Assembly: GCA_018433765.1 (NCBI GenBank)
Contig: JAHDQO010000003.1
Span: forward strand, 174,715-238,714
Length of the DNA: 64,000 bases
DNA from: Tissierellales bacterium
Lineage (GTDB): Bacteria; Bacillota; Clostridia; Tissierellales; Sedimentibacteraceae
Reading direction: 5' to 3'
Shown: piece after piece, positions 25,436-34,707 of the stretch
Layout of the letters: each line of letters begins with the position of its first letter
Numbering within the stretch: the first letter of the stretch is position 1
Notes under the pieces: generated by a model
The model's input: the letters and a program-made list of their open reading frames with translations, nothing else
What the model was told of the DNA's origin: nothing
The model's database searches: none
Program-made: the position numbers and the translations under genes

Positions 25436-27083
25436 TATAATGAAAAGACTTATTATTGAATTAAAACCATTAACACCTATAATGATAATAACTGTAATCA
25501 TGGGGGTTTTAGGTTTTTTAGCAGCTATTGGAATTATGACTTTTGGAGCAGTTGCTATAAGCGATTTGCTAGGAACGACTATTTTAGTTAACTACAAAAC
25601 TGCTATTACAATTATGGTTATATCTGCTGTATTAAGAGGATTATTACGTTATCTGGAACAACTTTCAGGGCATTATATAGCATTTAAAATTTTGGCAATT
25701 TTAAGAGATAAAGTTTTTAGAGTTTTGAGGAAGCTTGCACCTGCTAAATTAGAATCTAAAGAAAAAGGAAATTTAATTAGTATTATTACTTCTGACATTG
25801 AACTTTTAGAAGTATTTTATGCTCATACAATAGCACCTATATTTATTGCTATTATAACTTCTACAATAATAGTAACAATATTATGGAGAATAAATGCTTC
25901 TTTTGGATTGTTATCTATATTATTTTATTTAGTTATTGGTTTTGTAGTTCCGTATTTTTCTTCTAAATATGCAAATGAGGCAGGTGTAGAATATAGAAAT
26001 ACGTTTGGAAAAACTAATGCAGATTTTCTAGATTCTTTGAGAGGAATAAAAGAGATATTATTATATGGTAATGGAAAAGAAAGATTAAATAAAATAAATT
26101 ATAATTCTAATAAACTTAATGAAAAATTAAAAACTATTAAATTTCATGAAGGTTTTTTAATAGCGTGTACTGATTTTATAATCATGTTTGCTATATTAAC
26201 TTTCATATTAATTGGTTCGTATTTATATAAACAAGGTGGTATACTGTTTGGTGAATATATATTGAGTGTTGTTATTATAGCTTCTTCTTTTGGACCGGTA
26301 GTAGCTCTAAGCAACTTATCAAATACACTGCTTCAAACTTTTGCTTGTGCACAAAGAATTTTTGATATTCTAGATGAAGAACCTGCAGTACTAGAAATAG
26401 CAGGAGAATCAGTTTTAAAAGATTGCGATATTGCTTATAATGATGTAAGTTTTTCTTATCCTAAAAGAGAAGCCAAAATATTAAATAATATTAATTTAAA
26501 AATAGATAAAGGTAATAAAGTTGCTATTATTGGTGAAAGTGGTAGTGGTAAAAGTACATTTATTAAATTACTTATGAGGTTTTGGGACCCTAATTATGGA
26601 GATATTTCTATAGATAGTAGATGTATAAAAACAATGCCAACTAAAACTTTAAGATATAATCAAACATTAGTTGAACAGGAAACACTTTTATTCAATGAGA
26701 CTATTGAAGAAAATATAAAGATAGGTAATATTAATGCCACCAGGCAGCAGGTAATAGATGCAGCTAAGAAAGCGTCTATTCATGATTTTATTGAGTCTTT
26801 GCCTAATGGGTATGATTCAAAAGTAGGTGAACTAGGTGGGAATATTTCTTCTGGTGAAAAGCAAAGAATTGGTCTTGCTAGGGCTTTTCTGCACAATACA
26901 CCAATATTGATATTAGATGAGCCTACAAGTAATTTGGATGTACTAAATGAAGCTCAAATATTAAAAACAATAAAAGAGCAATGTGTAGATCAAACTGTAA
27001 TATTAATTTCTCATAGAAAAACAACTACGTCTGTTTGTAATCATACATTAGTTATGAAAGATAAACAATTAAAAGCAATGTAG
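25413..27083 (+). CDS. ABC exporter half-subunit, CydC-like
   Basis: A 556-residue partner of the preceding half-transporter, with a membrane domain, Walker A GESGSGKST, signature variant ISSGEKQRIGLARA and Walker B ILILDEPTSNLD. It overlaps the upstream gene by 23 bases; ATG 25413 has AGAGGTGATG upstream. The first ATPase has a canonical LSGGQ, while this one has ISSGE, so the two nucleotide sites are probably unequal, as in many heterodimeric exporters. Substrate unknown. Confidence 0.82.
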   Translation: MKRTSGINIMKRLIIELKPLTPIMIITVIMGVLGFLAAIGIMTFGAVAISDLLGTTILVNYKTAITIMVISAVLRGLLRYLEQLSGHYIAFKILAILRDKVFRVLRKLAPAKLESKEKGNLISIITSDIELLEVFYAHTIAPIFIAIITSTIIVTILWRINASFGLLSILFYLVIGFVVPYFSSKYANEAGVEYRNTFGKTNADFLDSLRGIKEILLYGNGKERLNKINYNSNKLNEKLKTIKFHEGFLIACTDFIIMFAILTFILIGSYLYKQGGILFGEYILSVVIIASSFGPVVALSNLSNTLLQTFACAQRIFDILDEEPAVLEIAGESVLKDCDIAYNDVSFSYPKREAKILNNINLKIDKGNKVAIIGESGSGKSTFIKLLMRFWDPNYGDISIDSRCIKTMPTKTLRYNQTLVEQETLLFNETIEENIKIGNINATRQQVIDAAKKASIHDFIESLPNGYDSKVGELGGNISSGEKQRIGLARAFLHNTPILILDEPTSNLDVLNEAQILKTIKEQCVDQTVILISHRKTTTSVCNHTLVMKDKQLKAM

Positions 27084-27169
27084 ATTTTATAAATTATAAA
27101 TATATATTGAAACATATCTGATTATTTGATATATTCCTAATGTGAACTTTAATAGATGTAGGAGGAAAG

Positions 27170-27721
27170 ATGAAAAATACTTATACCCTTAGAATAGCAG
27201 ATATAACACGTGAGTTACCAATTATAAAAATAAATGAAAATCTTAATATAGCTAGTTTTGTTATTTTAGGTGATACAGAGTTAGTATGTAAGGCAGCTCC
27301 AGAAATTATAAAAAAGCTGCCTAAAATAGATGTTTTAGTAACAGCAGAAGCTAAAGGTATTCCTTTAGCCTTTGAAATTTCAAGATTGCTTAATATGAAA
27401 AAATATATTGTAGCTAGAAAAAGTATAAAACCATATATGAATTCACCTATTGTAGATGAAGTTGTATCAATTACTACGCAGAAGAAACAATTATTATGCT
27501 TAGATAAAAAAGACGCTGAGTTTCTTGAAGGAAAAAAAGTAGCTGTTATAGATGATGTCATTAGTACAGGAGAATCTATACAAGCTGTAGAAAGACTTGT
27601 CGAAGCCGCTGGTGGTAAAGTTACAGCAAAGGCAGCAATTTTGGCAGAAGGAGAAGCTGCATCAAGAAAAGATATAATTTTTTTAGAAAAGCTTCCGTTA
27701 TTTACAATAAAAAAGGAGTAA
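27170..27721 (+). CDS. Purine-type phosphoribosyltransferase
   Basis: A 183-residue type I phosphoribosyltransferase. The PRPP-binding motif is VAVIDDVISTGESIQA at about residues 125-140. The N-terminal LTAEAKGIPLAFEIS-like segment and length resemble adenine phosphoribosyltransferase, so purine salvage is the likely role. It lies 87 bp after the ABC pair with AGGAGG directly upstream and may be a separate unit. Adenine versus xanthine specificity cannot be read with confidence. Confidence 0.8.
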   Translation: MKNTYTLRIADITRELPIIKINENLNIASFVILGDTELVCKAAPEIIKKLPKIDVLVTAEAKGIPLAFEISRLLNMKKYIVARKSIKPYMNSPIVDEVVSITTQKKQLLCLDKKDAEFLEGKKVAVIDDVISTGESIQAVERLVEAAGGKVTAKAAILAEGEAASRKDIIFLEKLPLFTIKKE

Positions 27722-27785
27722 TGAGTAACTAAAAACTAGTAACATGGAAACTTTACTAACGTAAAGTACTAGAATTAAAGTAAAG
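27722..27785 (+). repeat. Short mosaic repeat unit
   Basis: Contains ACTAGTAACATGGAAACTTT and the TTTACTAACGTAAAG module. These are the same families as in the gaps at 28.6-30.5 kb. Confidence 0.65.
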
Positions 27786-27795
27786 GTGATTTTAT

Positions 27796-28575
27796 ATGAA
27801 AATGTATGTATTTGAAATGCACATAGTGGAAGAAAATCTAGGAATTTTTACTATAGATATATCATATGAAGGCGAAAAAACACAAATATTGTTTTCGCCT
27901 AGTTTAAAATCATTGGAGTTTTTAAAAGATAATAATGTCACTAAAGTACTAAAACAAAATGAATACCAATTTAGAAAAATATTGCATAACAAAAGAAAAG
28001 ATACATTTTATAAAGGATTTAACCTTGTATTTTCAATGAGAGATAGAAAAGATGTAGAAGCCTTCAATGATAGATTAAAATTAGTTGTACTTGACAAAAG
28101 AAATGGGAAAAATGAAAGTTATGTTAAAGAAAAAGCAGATAGATCAATTAATAAAATGTATATAGATGCAAGTTTCTTAGAGAAGCGAGGTATGGGAGGA
28201 TTTGTAGTTTTACATAAAGATTTAGAAGATAAATATCATCTTCATTTAGAAAAATCTAATGAAAAAAGCAGCAATTTATTAGAGCTTCTTGCTGCTATAA
28301 GGGGAGTACAAATTCTTCAAAGTTATGACGAAATTAGAATTATCACTGATAGTCAGTATGTTAGGAAAGGCTTAACAGAATGGATTATGAATTGGAAGCT
28401 TAACGATTGGAATACTGTAAATGGAGAAAAGGCTAAAAACATTGAATGGTGGAAAAAATTTGATAAAATAACTAATAACAAATATATTGAGTTTGAATGG
28501 GTAAAAGGTCACTCAAACCATTTTGAAAATACTATATGTGATTTATATGCAAAAGAAATAGCGGGAAGTTATTAA
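27796..28575 (+). CDS. Ribonuclease H-like protein with N-terminal extension
   Basis: The C-terminal 140 residues carry the type I RNase H catalytic set: D124 in YIDASF, E163 in NLLELLAA, D185 in ITDSQYV and D249 in NTICDLYAKE, with H239 in KGHSN. It would cut RNA in RNA:DNA hybrids. The first roughly 115 residues are not the RNase HI-type hybrid-binding domain that I recognise, and look like a separate small domain. ATG 27796 follows AAAGGTGAT. It stands alone between repeat-filled gaps. Confidence 0.85.
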   Translation: MKMYVFEMHIVEENLGIFTIDISYEGEKTQILFSPSLKSLEFLKDNNVTKVLKQNEYQFRKILHNKRKDTFYKGFNLVFSMRDRKDVEAFNDRLKLVVLDKRNGKNESYVKEKADRSINKMYIDASFLEKRGMGGFVVLHKDLEDKYHLHLEKSNEKSSNLLELLAAIRGVQILQSYDEIRIITDSQYVRKGLTEWIMNWKLNDWNTVNGEKAKNIEWWKKFDKITNNKYIEFEWVKGHSNHFENTICDLYAKEIAGSY

Positions 28576-28812
28576 GTGTAAAGTTAAAAGATTAAAGTGA
28601 AAAGTTAATGAAGTTTTACTAATGTAAAACAAATCTAATTTAATAAAAACAATTTGCTGATATAAGGCATCTGAGCGTTAGTCGAAGGATCTTGTGTTAG
28701 TCGGAAAGTTGGAAGAAAAAATTCCGTGTATTTCCGTGTTCTTCCGTGGTTAATAAAGTAAATCATCAATGTTCCTCGTTACTAATTACTCGTCACTCGT
28801 TAATAAAATAAA
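28576..28812 (-). repeat. Mosaic intergenic repeats
   Basis: Modules include AGTTTTACTAATGTAAAAC (about 28612-28630), the GAGCGTTAGTCGAAGGATCT module (about 28672-28692), ATTCCGTGTATTTCCGTGTT with flanks (about 28720-28755) and the CTCGTTACTAATTACTCGTC module (about 28773-28798). The order is the inverse of that at 21.28-21.42 kb. Confidence 0.8.
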
Positions 28813-28827
28813 GAAGGAGTCATTGTA

Positions 28828-29700
28828 TTGAATACTCATGTGGATTGTATAGCTTGTGTTATTAATAAAGCTGATAAGTTAGCTGATAAATATATAAATG
28901 ATAAACGCCAAAAATATATTTTTATGAACAAAGTTTTAAAAGAAATATCTAAAATAGATTATGACAGAACAGCTCCATATCTTGTAGCTAAGGTAATGCG
29001 TATATTACATAAACAAACTGGAATAAAAGATTTTTATGTAGAAGAAAAAATGCTGTTTAATAAAAAGTTATTAGCTATGGAAGATAAAATAGAAAAAATG
29101 TTAAATGGTTCAGAAAATAGATTTGATTCTGCACTAAAGATTGCATTTGCTGGTAATATAATAGATTTTGGGCCATTTGATGAAATAAGTTTTGATTTAG
29201 TTAAAGATATTATAAACAAAACTTTAAAAAGTGAATTAAATAAAGAACTTTTAATAAGAATGAAAAAAGATTTATCAAGAAGTGGAAAACTTCTATATTT
29301 AGGTGATAATACTGGTGAAATTGTATTTGATAAAATATTTATAAAAGAAATTAAAAGAGAATATAAAGATATTGATATATATTTTGCTGTTAGAGGTAAC
29401 CCAATATTAAACGATGTAAATGAAGAAGATGCATATTATGTTGGAATTGATAAATATGCAAAGATAATAAATAACGGTACTGATTTACCGGGAACGGATT
29501 TGTTAGAAGTATCAGAAGAATTTAAAAAAGTATTTTATGAATCAGATATTATAATTTCAAAAGGACAGGGTAATTTTGAATCACTGCCCGGCTGCGGTAA
29601 TAATGTTTATTATTTATTTTTATGTAAATGCGATTTGTTAATGAAACAATTAGAAGCTGAAAAGTTGGCTCACGTATTTATTCATGAGTCAGATGCTTAA
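28828..29700 (+). CDS. DUF89 / ARMT1-like metal-dependent phosphatase
   Basis: A 290-residue DUF89 protein: N-terminal CIACVIN cysteine pair, GDNTGEIVFDKIF at about residues 158-170 and KGQGNFESL near 250, the conserved metal- and phosphate-binding segments. DUF89 proteins are thought to be metabolite-repair phosphatases acting on sugar phosphates or damaged cofactors. The start is TTG 28828 after AAGGAG. It is flanked on both sides by repeat clusters and has no operon partner. Substrate unknown. Confidence 0.85.
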   Translation: MNTHVDCIACVINKADKLADKYINDKRQKYIFMNKVLKEISKIDYDRTAPYLVAKVMRILHKQTGIKDFYVEEKMLFNKKLLAMEDKIEKMLNGSENRFDSALKIAFAGNIIDFGPFDEISFDLVKDIINKTLKSELNKELLIRMKKDLSRSGKLLYLGDNTGEIVFDKIFIKEIKREYKDIDIYFAVRGNPILNDVNEEDAYYVGIDKYAKIINNGTDLPGTDLLEVSEEFKKVFYESDIIISKGQGNFESLPGCGNNVYYLFLCKCDLLMKQLEAEKLAHVFIHESDA

Positions 29701-30520
29701 AAGTTAAATTAAAAGATAAAAGATAAAAGTGAAAAGTTATGGAAGTTTTACTAACGTAAAACATTAAATTATCAATGTTCCTCGTTACTAGTTACTCATC
29801 ACTCATTTAACAAAAAGATTTACGAAGAATGAGTAAATCATCATTGTTCCTCGTTGCTAGTTACTCATCACTCGTTTACATTAGTCATCCTGAGCGTTAG
29901 TTGAAGGATCTTAAGTTGGTTGGAAAGCAGGAAATTGGAAGAAGAATTTCCGTGTATTTCCGTGTTCTTCTGTGGTTAATAAAATAAATACTCTGAGCAC
30001 TCAATACGAGTGCTTTTTTTGTTACTGTAATTTTTATACAATTTTGTTCTGTTTGTCCATCTTTTTCATATAATATATTAAGAAGATTAATAAGTGATGA
30101 GTTAAAAGATAATAGTTATAGAAGCTTTACTGGCGTAAAAAAAACGAGTGATGAGTAAGTAGAAACGAGTAAAATGGAAGCTTTACTAACGTAAAGCAGA
30201 TAAAAAAGAGAGCTGAGAATTGAGAAATTAGTAATATGGACTTTACTATTTAAAGTAAAATAAGATAAAAGATTTACGAAGAATGAGTAAATAAACAATG
30301 TTCCTCGTTCCTAGTTATTCATCACTCGTTTAACATTAGAGTTAGCCGAAGGATATTGTGTTAGTTGGAAAGTAAAAGGTTGGAAAGTTGCAAAAATAAT
30401 TTCCGTGTTTCTCCGTGTTCTTCCGTGGCTAATAAAGTAAAAGATTTACGAAGAATGAGTAAATCAACAATGTTCCTAGTTACTAGTTACTCATCACTCG
30501 TTTAATTATAAACTATCAAC
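29701..30520 (+). repeat. 820-bp cluster of mosaic intergenic repeats
   Basis: This gene-free stretch is almost entirely built of recurring modules. The GTTTTACTAACGTAAAAC family is near 29743, 30123, 30182 and 30236. The GTTCCTCGTTACTAGTTACT family is near 29778, 29845, 30300 and 30471. The AGATTTACGAAGAATGAGTA family is near 29817, 30271 and 30443. The CCTGAGCGTTAGTTGAAGGA family is near 29888 and 30343. The TTCCGTGTATTTCCGTGTTC family is near 29948 and 30402. A hairpin with CTCTGAGCACT...GAGTGC and a T-run sits near 29991-30020. Confidence 0.85.
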
Positions 30521-30541
30521 TATAAAAAGGGGTGTGCTATT

Positions 30542-31639
30542 TTGCTAAAGAGAATCTGTTTTGTTATAATTGTTTTCTTAATTGTGGTTAATGTTAGCTG
30601 GGCAGTATCGTCTAGTTATACAGCTACAGCTAAAGTAATAGATGTAAAAGACCAAATTGAAGATGGAAATGTAACTTGTCAGTTAATTAAAGCTAAAATA
30701 CTTATTGGGCCTTATAAAGATAAAATTGTTGATGTAGTATTTCATAGATTGGAATATACTTCACACAGCTATTATGTTAAGACTGGTAAAAAGGTGTTAG
30801 TTAATGTTCATTTAGAAGAAGGAAATATCCTAAAAGGTGATTTTATTAATGTATGGAGAGTTGATTATCTTAAAGAACTTTTCATAATATTTTTAGTTTT
30901 GCTAATAATATTTGGTCGATTAAAAGGTATATGTTCATTAATATCATTGATTTTTTCAGGCTATATAATTATAAAATTATTAATACCATTAATTATTAAT
31001 GGATATGATGCAATTTTAGTTTCAGTAATGTGTTCATCAATTATTATTATTGTAAGCTTTATATTAATAGCAGGGTTTACAAAGAAAAGTTTAATTGCTA
31101 TATTGGGAACTGTTGGAGGTACTTTAACAGCAGGAGTTTTATCTCAAATTTACAGCAGCCTTTGCAGCATAACAGGTCTAGCTGATGAAGATGTTTCACT
31201 ATTGATAGCAAGTATAGGTTTAGATATTAACTTTAGAGGTCTTTATATGAGTGCTGTTATTATAGGAACTATTGGAGTAGTTATGGATGTAAGTATGTCA
31301 ATTACATCAGTAATATTTGAAATTAAGAGTAAATCTCCTAGTATAAGTCGTTTTGAATTAATGCAGTCTGGATTAAAAGTTGGCAAAGATGTTATGTCAA
31401 CTATGGTAAATACTCTTGTATTGGCTTACGTAGGAAGTTTTATGCCGCTGTTGATTATATATATTACTTCTAATACATCATTTTTACAAGCGATTAATAC
31501 TGAAACATTAGCAGTTGAAGTTATTAGGTCGCTGTGCGGTAGTATAGGACTAATTGTAACTATTCCCCTAACTTGTTTTTTTGCTACTTATTTAGTGCAT
31601 ACATCTAGGAGTAAAAAGAGAAAGAAATTTAGAAGATAA
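30542..31639 (+). CDS. YibE/F family membrane protein
   Basis: A 365-residue protein with a signal-like N-terminus, an extracytoplasmic domain to about residue 105, then about eight hydrophobic segments. The TVGGTLTAGVLSQIYSS and IGTIGVVMDVSMSITS segments are typical of YibE/F proteins, whose function is unknown. The start is TTG 30542 with AAGGGGTG upstream. It ends in a strong terminator, so it forms its own unit. A transport or channel role is only a guess. Confidence 0.85.
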   Translation: MLKRICFVIIVFLIVVNVSWAVSSSYTATAKVIDVKDQIEDGNVTCQLIKAKILIGPYKDKIVDVVFHRLEYTSHSYYVKTGKKVLVNVHLEEGNILKGDFINVWRVDYLKELFIIFLVLLIIFGRLKGICSLISLIFSGYIIIKLLIPLIINGYDAILVSVMCSSIIIIVSFILIAGFTKKSLIAILGTVGGTLTAGVLSQIYSSLCSITGLADEDVSLLIASIGLDINFRGLYMSAVIIGTIGVVMDVSMSITSVIFEIKSKSPSISRFELMQSGLKVGKDVMSTMVNTLVLAYVGSFMPLLIIYITSNTSFLQAINTETLAVEVIRSLCGSIGLIVTIPLTCFFATYLVHTSRSKKRKKFRR

Positions 31640-31651
31640 TATGTTTAATTT

Positions 31652-31678
31652 TCTAGCTAAAAAGCTAGATTTTTTTTT
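31652..31678 (+). terminator. Rho-independent terminator
   Basis: TCTAGCT (31652-31658) and AGCTAGA (31663-31669) with loop AAAA, followed by nine T residues. Confidence 0.9.
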
Positions 31679-31709
31679 ACCGCCTATTTCTAAATTTAGT
31701 ATTTTGAGT

Positions 31710-31737
31710 TTGATTTATACTCAATACATGGTATAAT
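31710..31737 (+). promoter_or_regulatory. Promoter of the small lipoprotein gene
   Basis: TTGATT (31710-31715), a 16-bp spacer and TATAAT (31732-31737) preceded by TGG, giving an extended -10. Confidence 0.6.
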
Positions 31738-31778
31738 TAAGATAAATAATTGTTAAATTTAAATACAGGAGGTAAATA

Positions 31779-32159
31779 GTGGCGAGAAAATTAAGCCTTA
31801 CTAGTATATTAGTTTTAACAATATCTTTAGTATTAGTAGGTTGTTCGGGAGGAAGTTACAATTTATCAAAAGGCAATATTACATATAAAAACAACAGTAT
31901 TACTGGTGATTACAGCAAGTTTACTGGAAATTTTTATAAGACGGTTAAGTTTAATGAAGGTGAAATTGTAAACTATTCCTTGACATTAAATACAATTAAA
32001 GGTGATTTGACGGCTAAATTAATTGATTCTGATGAAAATGTAGTGGCAGAATTAAGTGACAAATTAGCTGTAACAATAAAAAAAACAGATAATTATAAAA
32101 TTATGATAGAAGGTAATAGTCATAAGGGTAATTTTGTTTTAACATGGACTGTAGAATAA
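31779..32159 (+). CDS. Small lipoprotein of unknown function
   Basis: The GTG start at 31779 follows CAGGAGGT. The signal peptide ends in lipobox LVGC, with the lipid-bearing cysteine near residue 22. The mature part is about 105 residues, rich in beta-prone and polar residues (repeated Thr, Asn, Lys), consistent with a small beta-sandwich on the outer face of the membrane. It has its own promoter and a weak terminator. I do not recognise a family. Confidence 0.8.
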   Translation: MARKLSLTSILVLTISLVLVGCSGGSYNLSKGNITYKNNSITGDYSKFTGNFYKTVKFNEGEIVNYSLTLNTIKGDLTAKLIDSDENVVAELSDKLAVTIKKTDNYKIMIEGNSHKGNFVLTWTVE

Positions 32160-32162
32160 GTG

Positions 32163-32189
32163 TCTAATAAATAGATTAGATGCTTTTTT
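32163..32189 (+). terminator. Weak rho-independent terminator
   Basis: TCTAAT (32163-32168) pairs with ATTAGA (32175-32180), followed by TGC and a six-base T-run. Confidence 0.55.
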
Positions 32190-32261
32190 GTTATAAAATT
32201 AATATTTTAGGTGATTGTAAAATGAAAGTGTAAATTATATTTTAGTTAAGAAAATAGTTAA

Positions 32262-32330
32262 TGATCCTTCCACTCATTATGTTGAACGTAGTAAAGCGGA
32301 TCTGAAGAATCTTGTATGTGATATTAAAAG
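32262..32330 (+). repeat. Degenerate copy of the GATCCTTC...AGCG repeat
   Basis: GATCCTTCCACTCATTATGT followed by GAACGTAGTAAAGCGGATC resembles the GATCCTTCGACTAACGCTC family in arrangement but not closely. The rest of 32190-32400 is AT-rich with no gene. Confidence 0.4.
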
Positions 32331-32400
32331 CATAATTTTAACAATCAACTAGAGTGATAGAACTTAATATATTATTAATATTTCATTAGGAGTGATATAT

Positions 32401-34668
32401 ATGAGTACTGCTATAATAAAAAATAATGATTACATAGGTTTAACTAAACAAAATGAATTATTGATTAAAAATAGAAACCATAATGTCTTTGCTCCAGAAC
32501 TTAAGTTATACCAAAGTACAGGCATTGGAAATTATTCTGTTTATACATATTGTGAATATACTAAAGGATTGTTGAACAGAAATTTCATAGAAATAGTAGA
32601 TAGTAAATTAGGAGAGACAGTAACAAGACTCTTTGAAGACAACATGAGTACTGTATGTGGAATTTATATATCTAACAACAAGAAAGAACTAATTTCAATA
32701 CATATAGGTAAACAGAGTAATCAAAATACTTTAAGAATTTGGGATATAAGAAAAAGTTTATGTATAAAAAAAATATTAATTAATCAAATGGTTTTAGGAA
32801 CTCCATTGCTAGTGGATGAAGAATCGAGCAGCGTAATATTTTGCTCTAAAAAAGAAGTACCTTCCATATATTCTTTGGAAAAAATAAACTATGTTAATGA
32901 AAAATCTATAACAATTGTAAAAGATATAGAAAATGAAATACATGGAATTGGAACTTCTTATGATAAAAAATATATAATATTCGGAGATTATGGAGGAGCT
33001 ATTAAAGTACTAGACTTAGAAACACTAAAAATTGTTAATGAGTTTTACAGCCCAAATAACAATATATGGGGTTTAAATACATCAGATACTGACTATATAA
33101 CTGTAAGCTGGGATTATCATGGTAATATAAATGTATTTGACTATCTTAGCGGTGAAAATATAAAGAACATTAATCTAAATAAAATAAATAATATTAAAAC
33201 AACATTTCAAAATAGTATTAGGGTAAATGAAGTATTCATAAGTAAAAATACTGATTATATATTAGTAGTGTATAACTACAATAATATTTACAAATTTGAA
33301 TTATGGAATATAAAAAAGGATATGTGCATAAGAAGATTATCTAACAATAAAACTAATAAACTAACAAAAGAGTTCAAAAAGGATTTAAAAAAATATGAGT
33401 TTAGCAGTAATAATATAGATAGAATATACAATTTGTATTATAGGACTTTTATTGAATATATAAATAGTAACAGAATACAAACAGATGCTGTAAGTTATTG
33501 TGAAAAAACTAATAGAATAGCTATTGGAGCTCATGACAAAAAATTTCAAGACACTATAAGCATTATTGATTTAAGCAGTATACAAGTATTTAAAACGCTA
33601 TATGGTAATGGAAATATAATAAAAGACATAAATCTATGTAATGATAAAATGGCAGTATCTATTTATAATGGAAAAATTGGAAAAGTTAATGGATGGGATA
33701 TAAAAAATAAAATAATAGAAAGAATTTTAATTGAACCATATCAAATATTAAAATTGGCAAACAATGATATTAGTACAGTATTATCAGGTGAAACAGATAA
33801 TCCTTATGTTTTAGATTTACATGATGAAAAAAGAACAGATAATTATTATGGATATTATAACAGAGAATTTGATGGAATAAATGAAAAATACATGATTACA
33901 CTTAGTGGTGATAAGAAATCAATATACATTATTAACAGAAAATCAAAAAAGATAGTTAAGACACTAGCTAATTTTAATGCAGAGATTGACTATGTTTATA
34001 TTGCAAAAAATAGTAAATATATTTTGGTCAAAGATTGTTTATGTAATATTAAGAAAATATATATTAATTATTTATATGATAAAGATAATTTAACAGAAAT
34101 GGTTATTAATAAAAATGTTGATAAAATAATATGCAGTTATGACGGCAGATATTTATTTACCTATAACAACAGCAATGTTTATATGTATGATTGGTATGAA
34201 AAGAAACAAATAAATAGATTTATTTTAAGTAATGAAATATATGTAATTAATGATGTTATATTAAGTAAGAATTTAGAGTTTATTATAATCGTATATGGAT
34301 ATGAAAAGTATAATATTTATGATTTTGTAAATCCTTTTTCTGGAGAGTTATTGACTACCCTTCAACTTTTTAATGACAGAAGTTTTATATGGCTTACGCC
34401 ACCTGACAGCGTAGCGAAAAGTGGATGGTTCTATACAAATAAACCAGAGCATTTAAATGTATACACTGAAAATGAAGATGGAACGGTTAATATTTTGGAA
34501 AATGATGATCCTATTAAACTTAATTATATAGATGTATTTAATAGGAAAGATATTATCAAAAGTAGATTATTAAAATATAAAAGTTATCAAAAGATGATAG
34601 AATTTTTAAAGCAAAACGATAAAAATTATTATAAGTTAGTTAACTTACGCTCAAATTTATTACTCTAA
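32401..34668 (+). CDS. Large WD40-like beta-propeller protein
   Basis: About 755 residues with no signal peptide or membrane segment. Repeating units of the type [DGxIxVxDLxTxKxV] are visible, for example GAIKVLDLETLKIVNEF and GNINVFDYLSGENI, consistent with one or two beta-propellers. The C-terminal segment FIWLTPPDSVAKSGWFYTN followed by a DGTV strand and NRKDIIKSRL resembles the tail that follows the propeller in bacterial WD40 proteins, often fused to caspase-like peptidases; no such domain follows here. ATG 32401 follows AGGAG; an in-frame GTG at 32392 overlaps it. Probably a scaffold; partner unknown. Confidence 0.7.
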   Translation: MSTAIIKNNDYIGLTKQNELLIKNRNHNVFAPELKLYQSTGIGNYSVYTYCEYTKGLLNRNFIEIVDSKLGETVTRLFEDNMSTVCGIYISNNKKELISIHIGKQSNQNTLRIWDIRKSLCIKKILINQMVLGTPLLVDEESSSVIFCSKKEVPSIYSLEKINYVNEKSITIVKDIENEIHGIGTSYDKKYIIFGDYGGAIKVLDLETLKIVNEFYSPNNNIWGLNTSDTDYITVSWDYHGNINVFDYLSGENIKNINLNKINNIKTTFQNSIRVNEVFISKNTDYILVVYNYNNIYKFELWNIKKDMCIRRLSNNKTNKLTKEFKKDLKKYEFSSNNIDRIYNLYYRTFIEYINSNRIQTDAVSYCEKTNRIAIGAHDKKFQDTISIIDLSSIQVFKTLYGNGNIIKDINLCNDKMAVSIYNGKIGKVNGWDIKNKIIERILIEPYQILKLANNDISTVLSGETDNPYVLDLHDEKRTDNYYGYYNREFDGINEKYMITLSGDKKSIYIINRKSKKIVKTLANFNAEIDYVYIAKNSKYILVKDCLCNIKKIYINYLYDKDNLTEMVINKNVDKIICSYDGRYLFTYNNSNVYMYDWYEKKQINRFILSNEIYVINDVILSKNLEFIIIVYGYEKYNIYDFVNPFSGELLTTLQLFNDRSFIWLTPPDSVAKSGWFYTNKPEHLNVYTENEDGTVNILENDDPIKLNYIDVFNRKDIIKSRLLKYKSYQKMIEFLKQNDKNYYKLVNLRSNLLL

Positions 34669-34707
34669 AAGTTAAAGCTGATATAAATTATATTTAGGAG
34701 GTTATAT

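Noticed and set aside
30116..30298. 60-codon minus-strand open frame
   Set aside because: It lies entirely within intergenic repeat modules, lacks a ribosome binding site and resembles no family.
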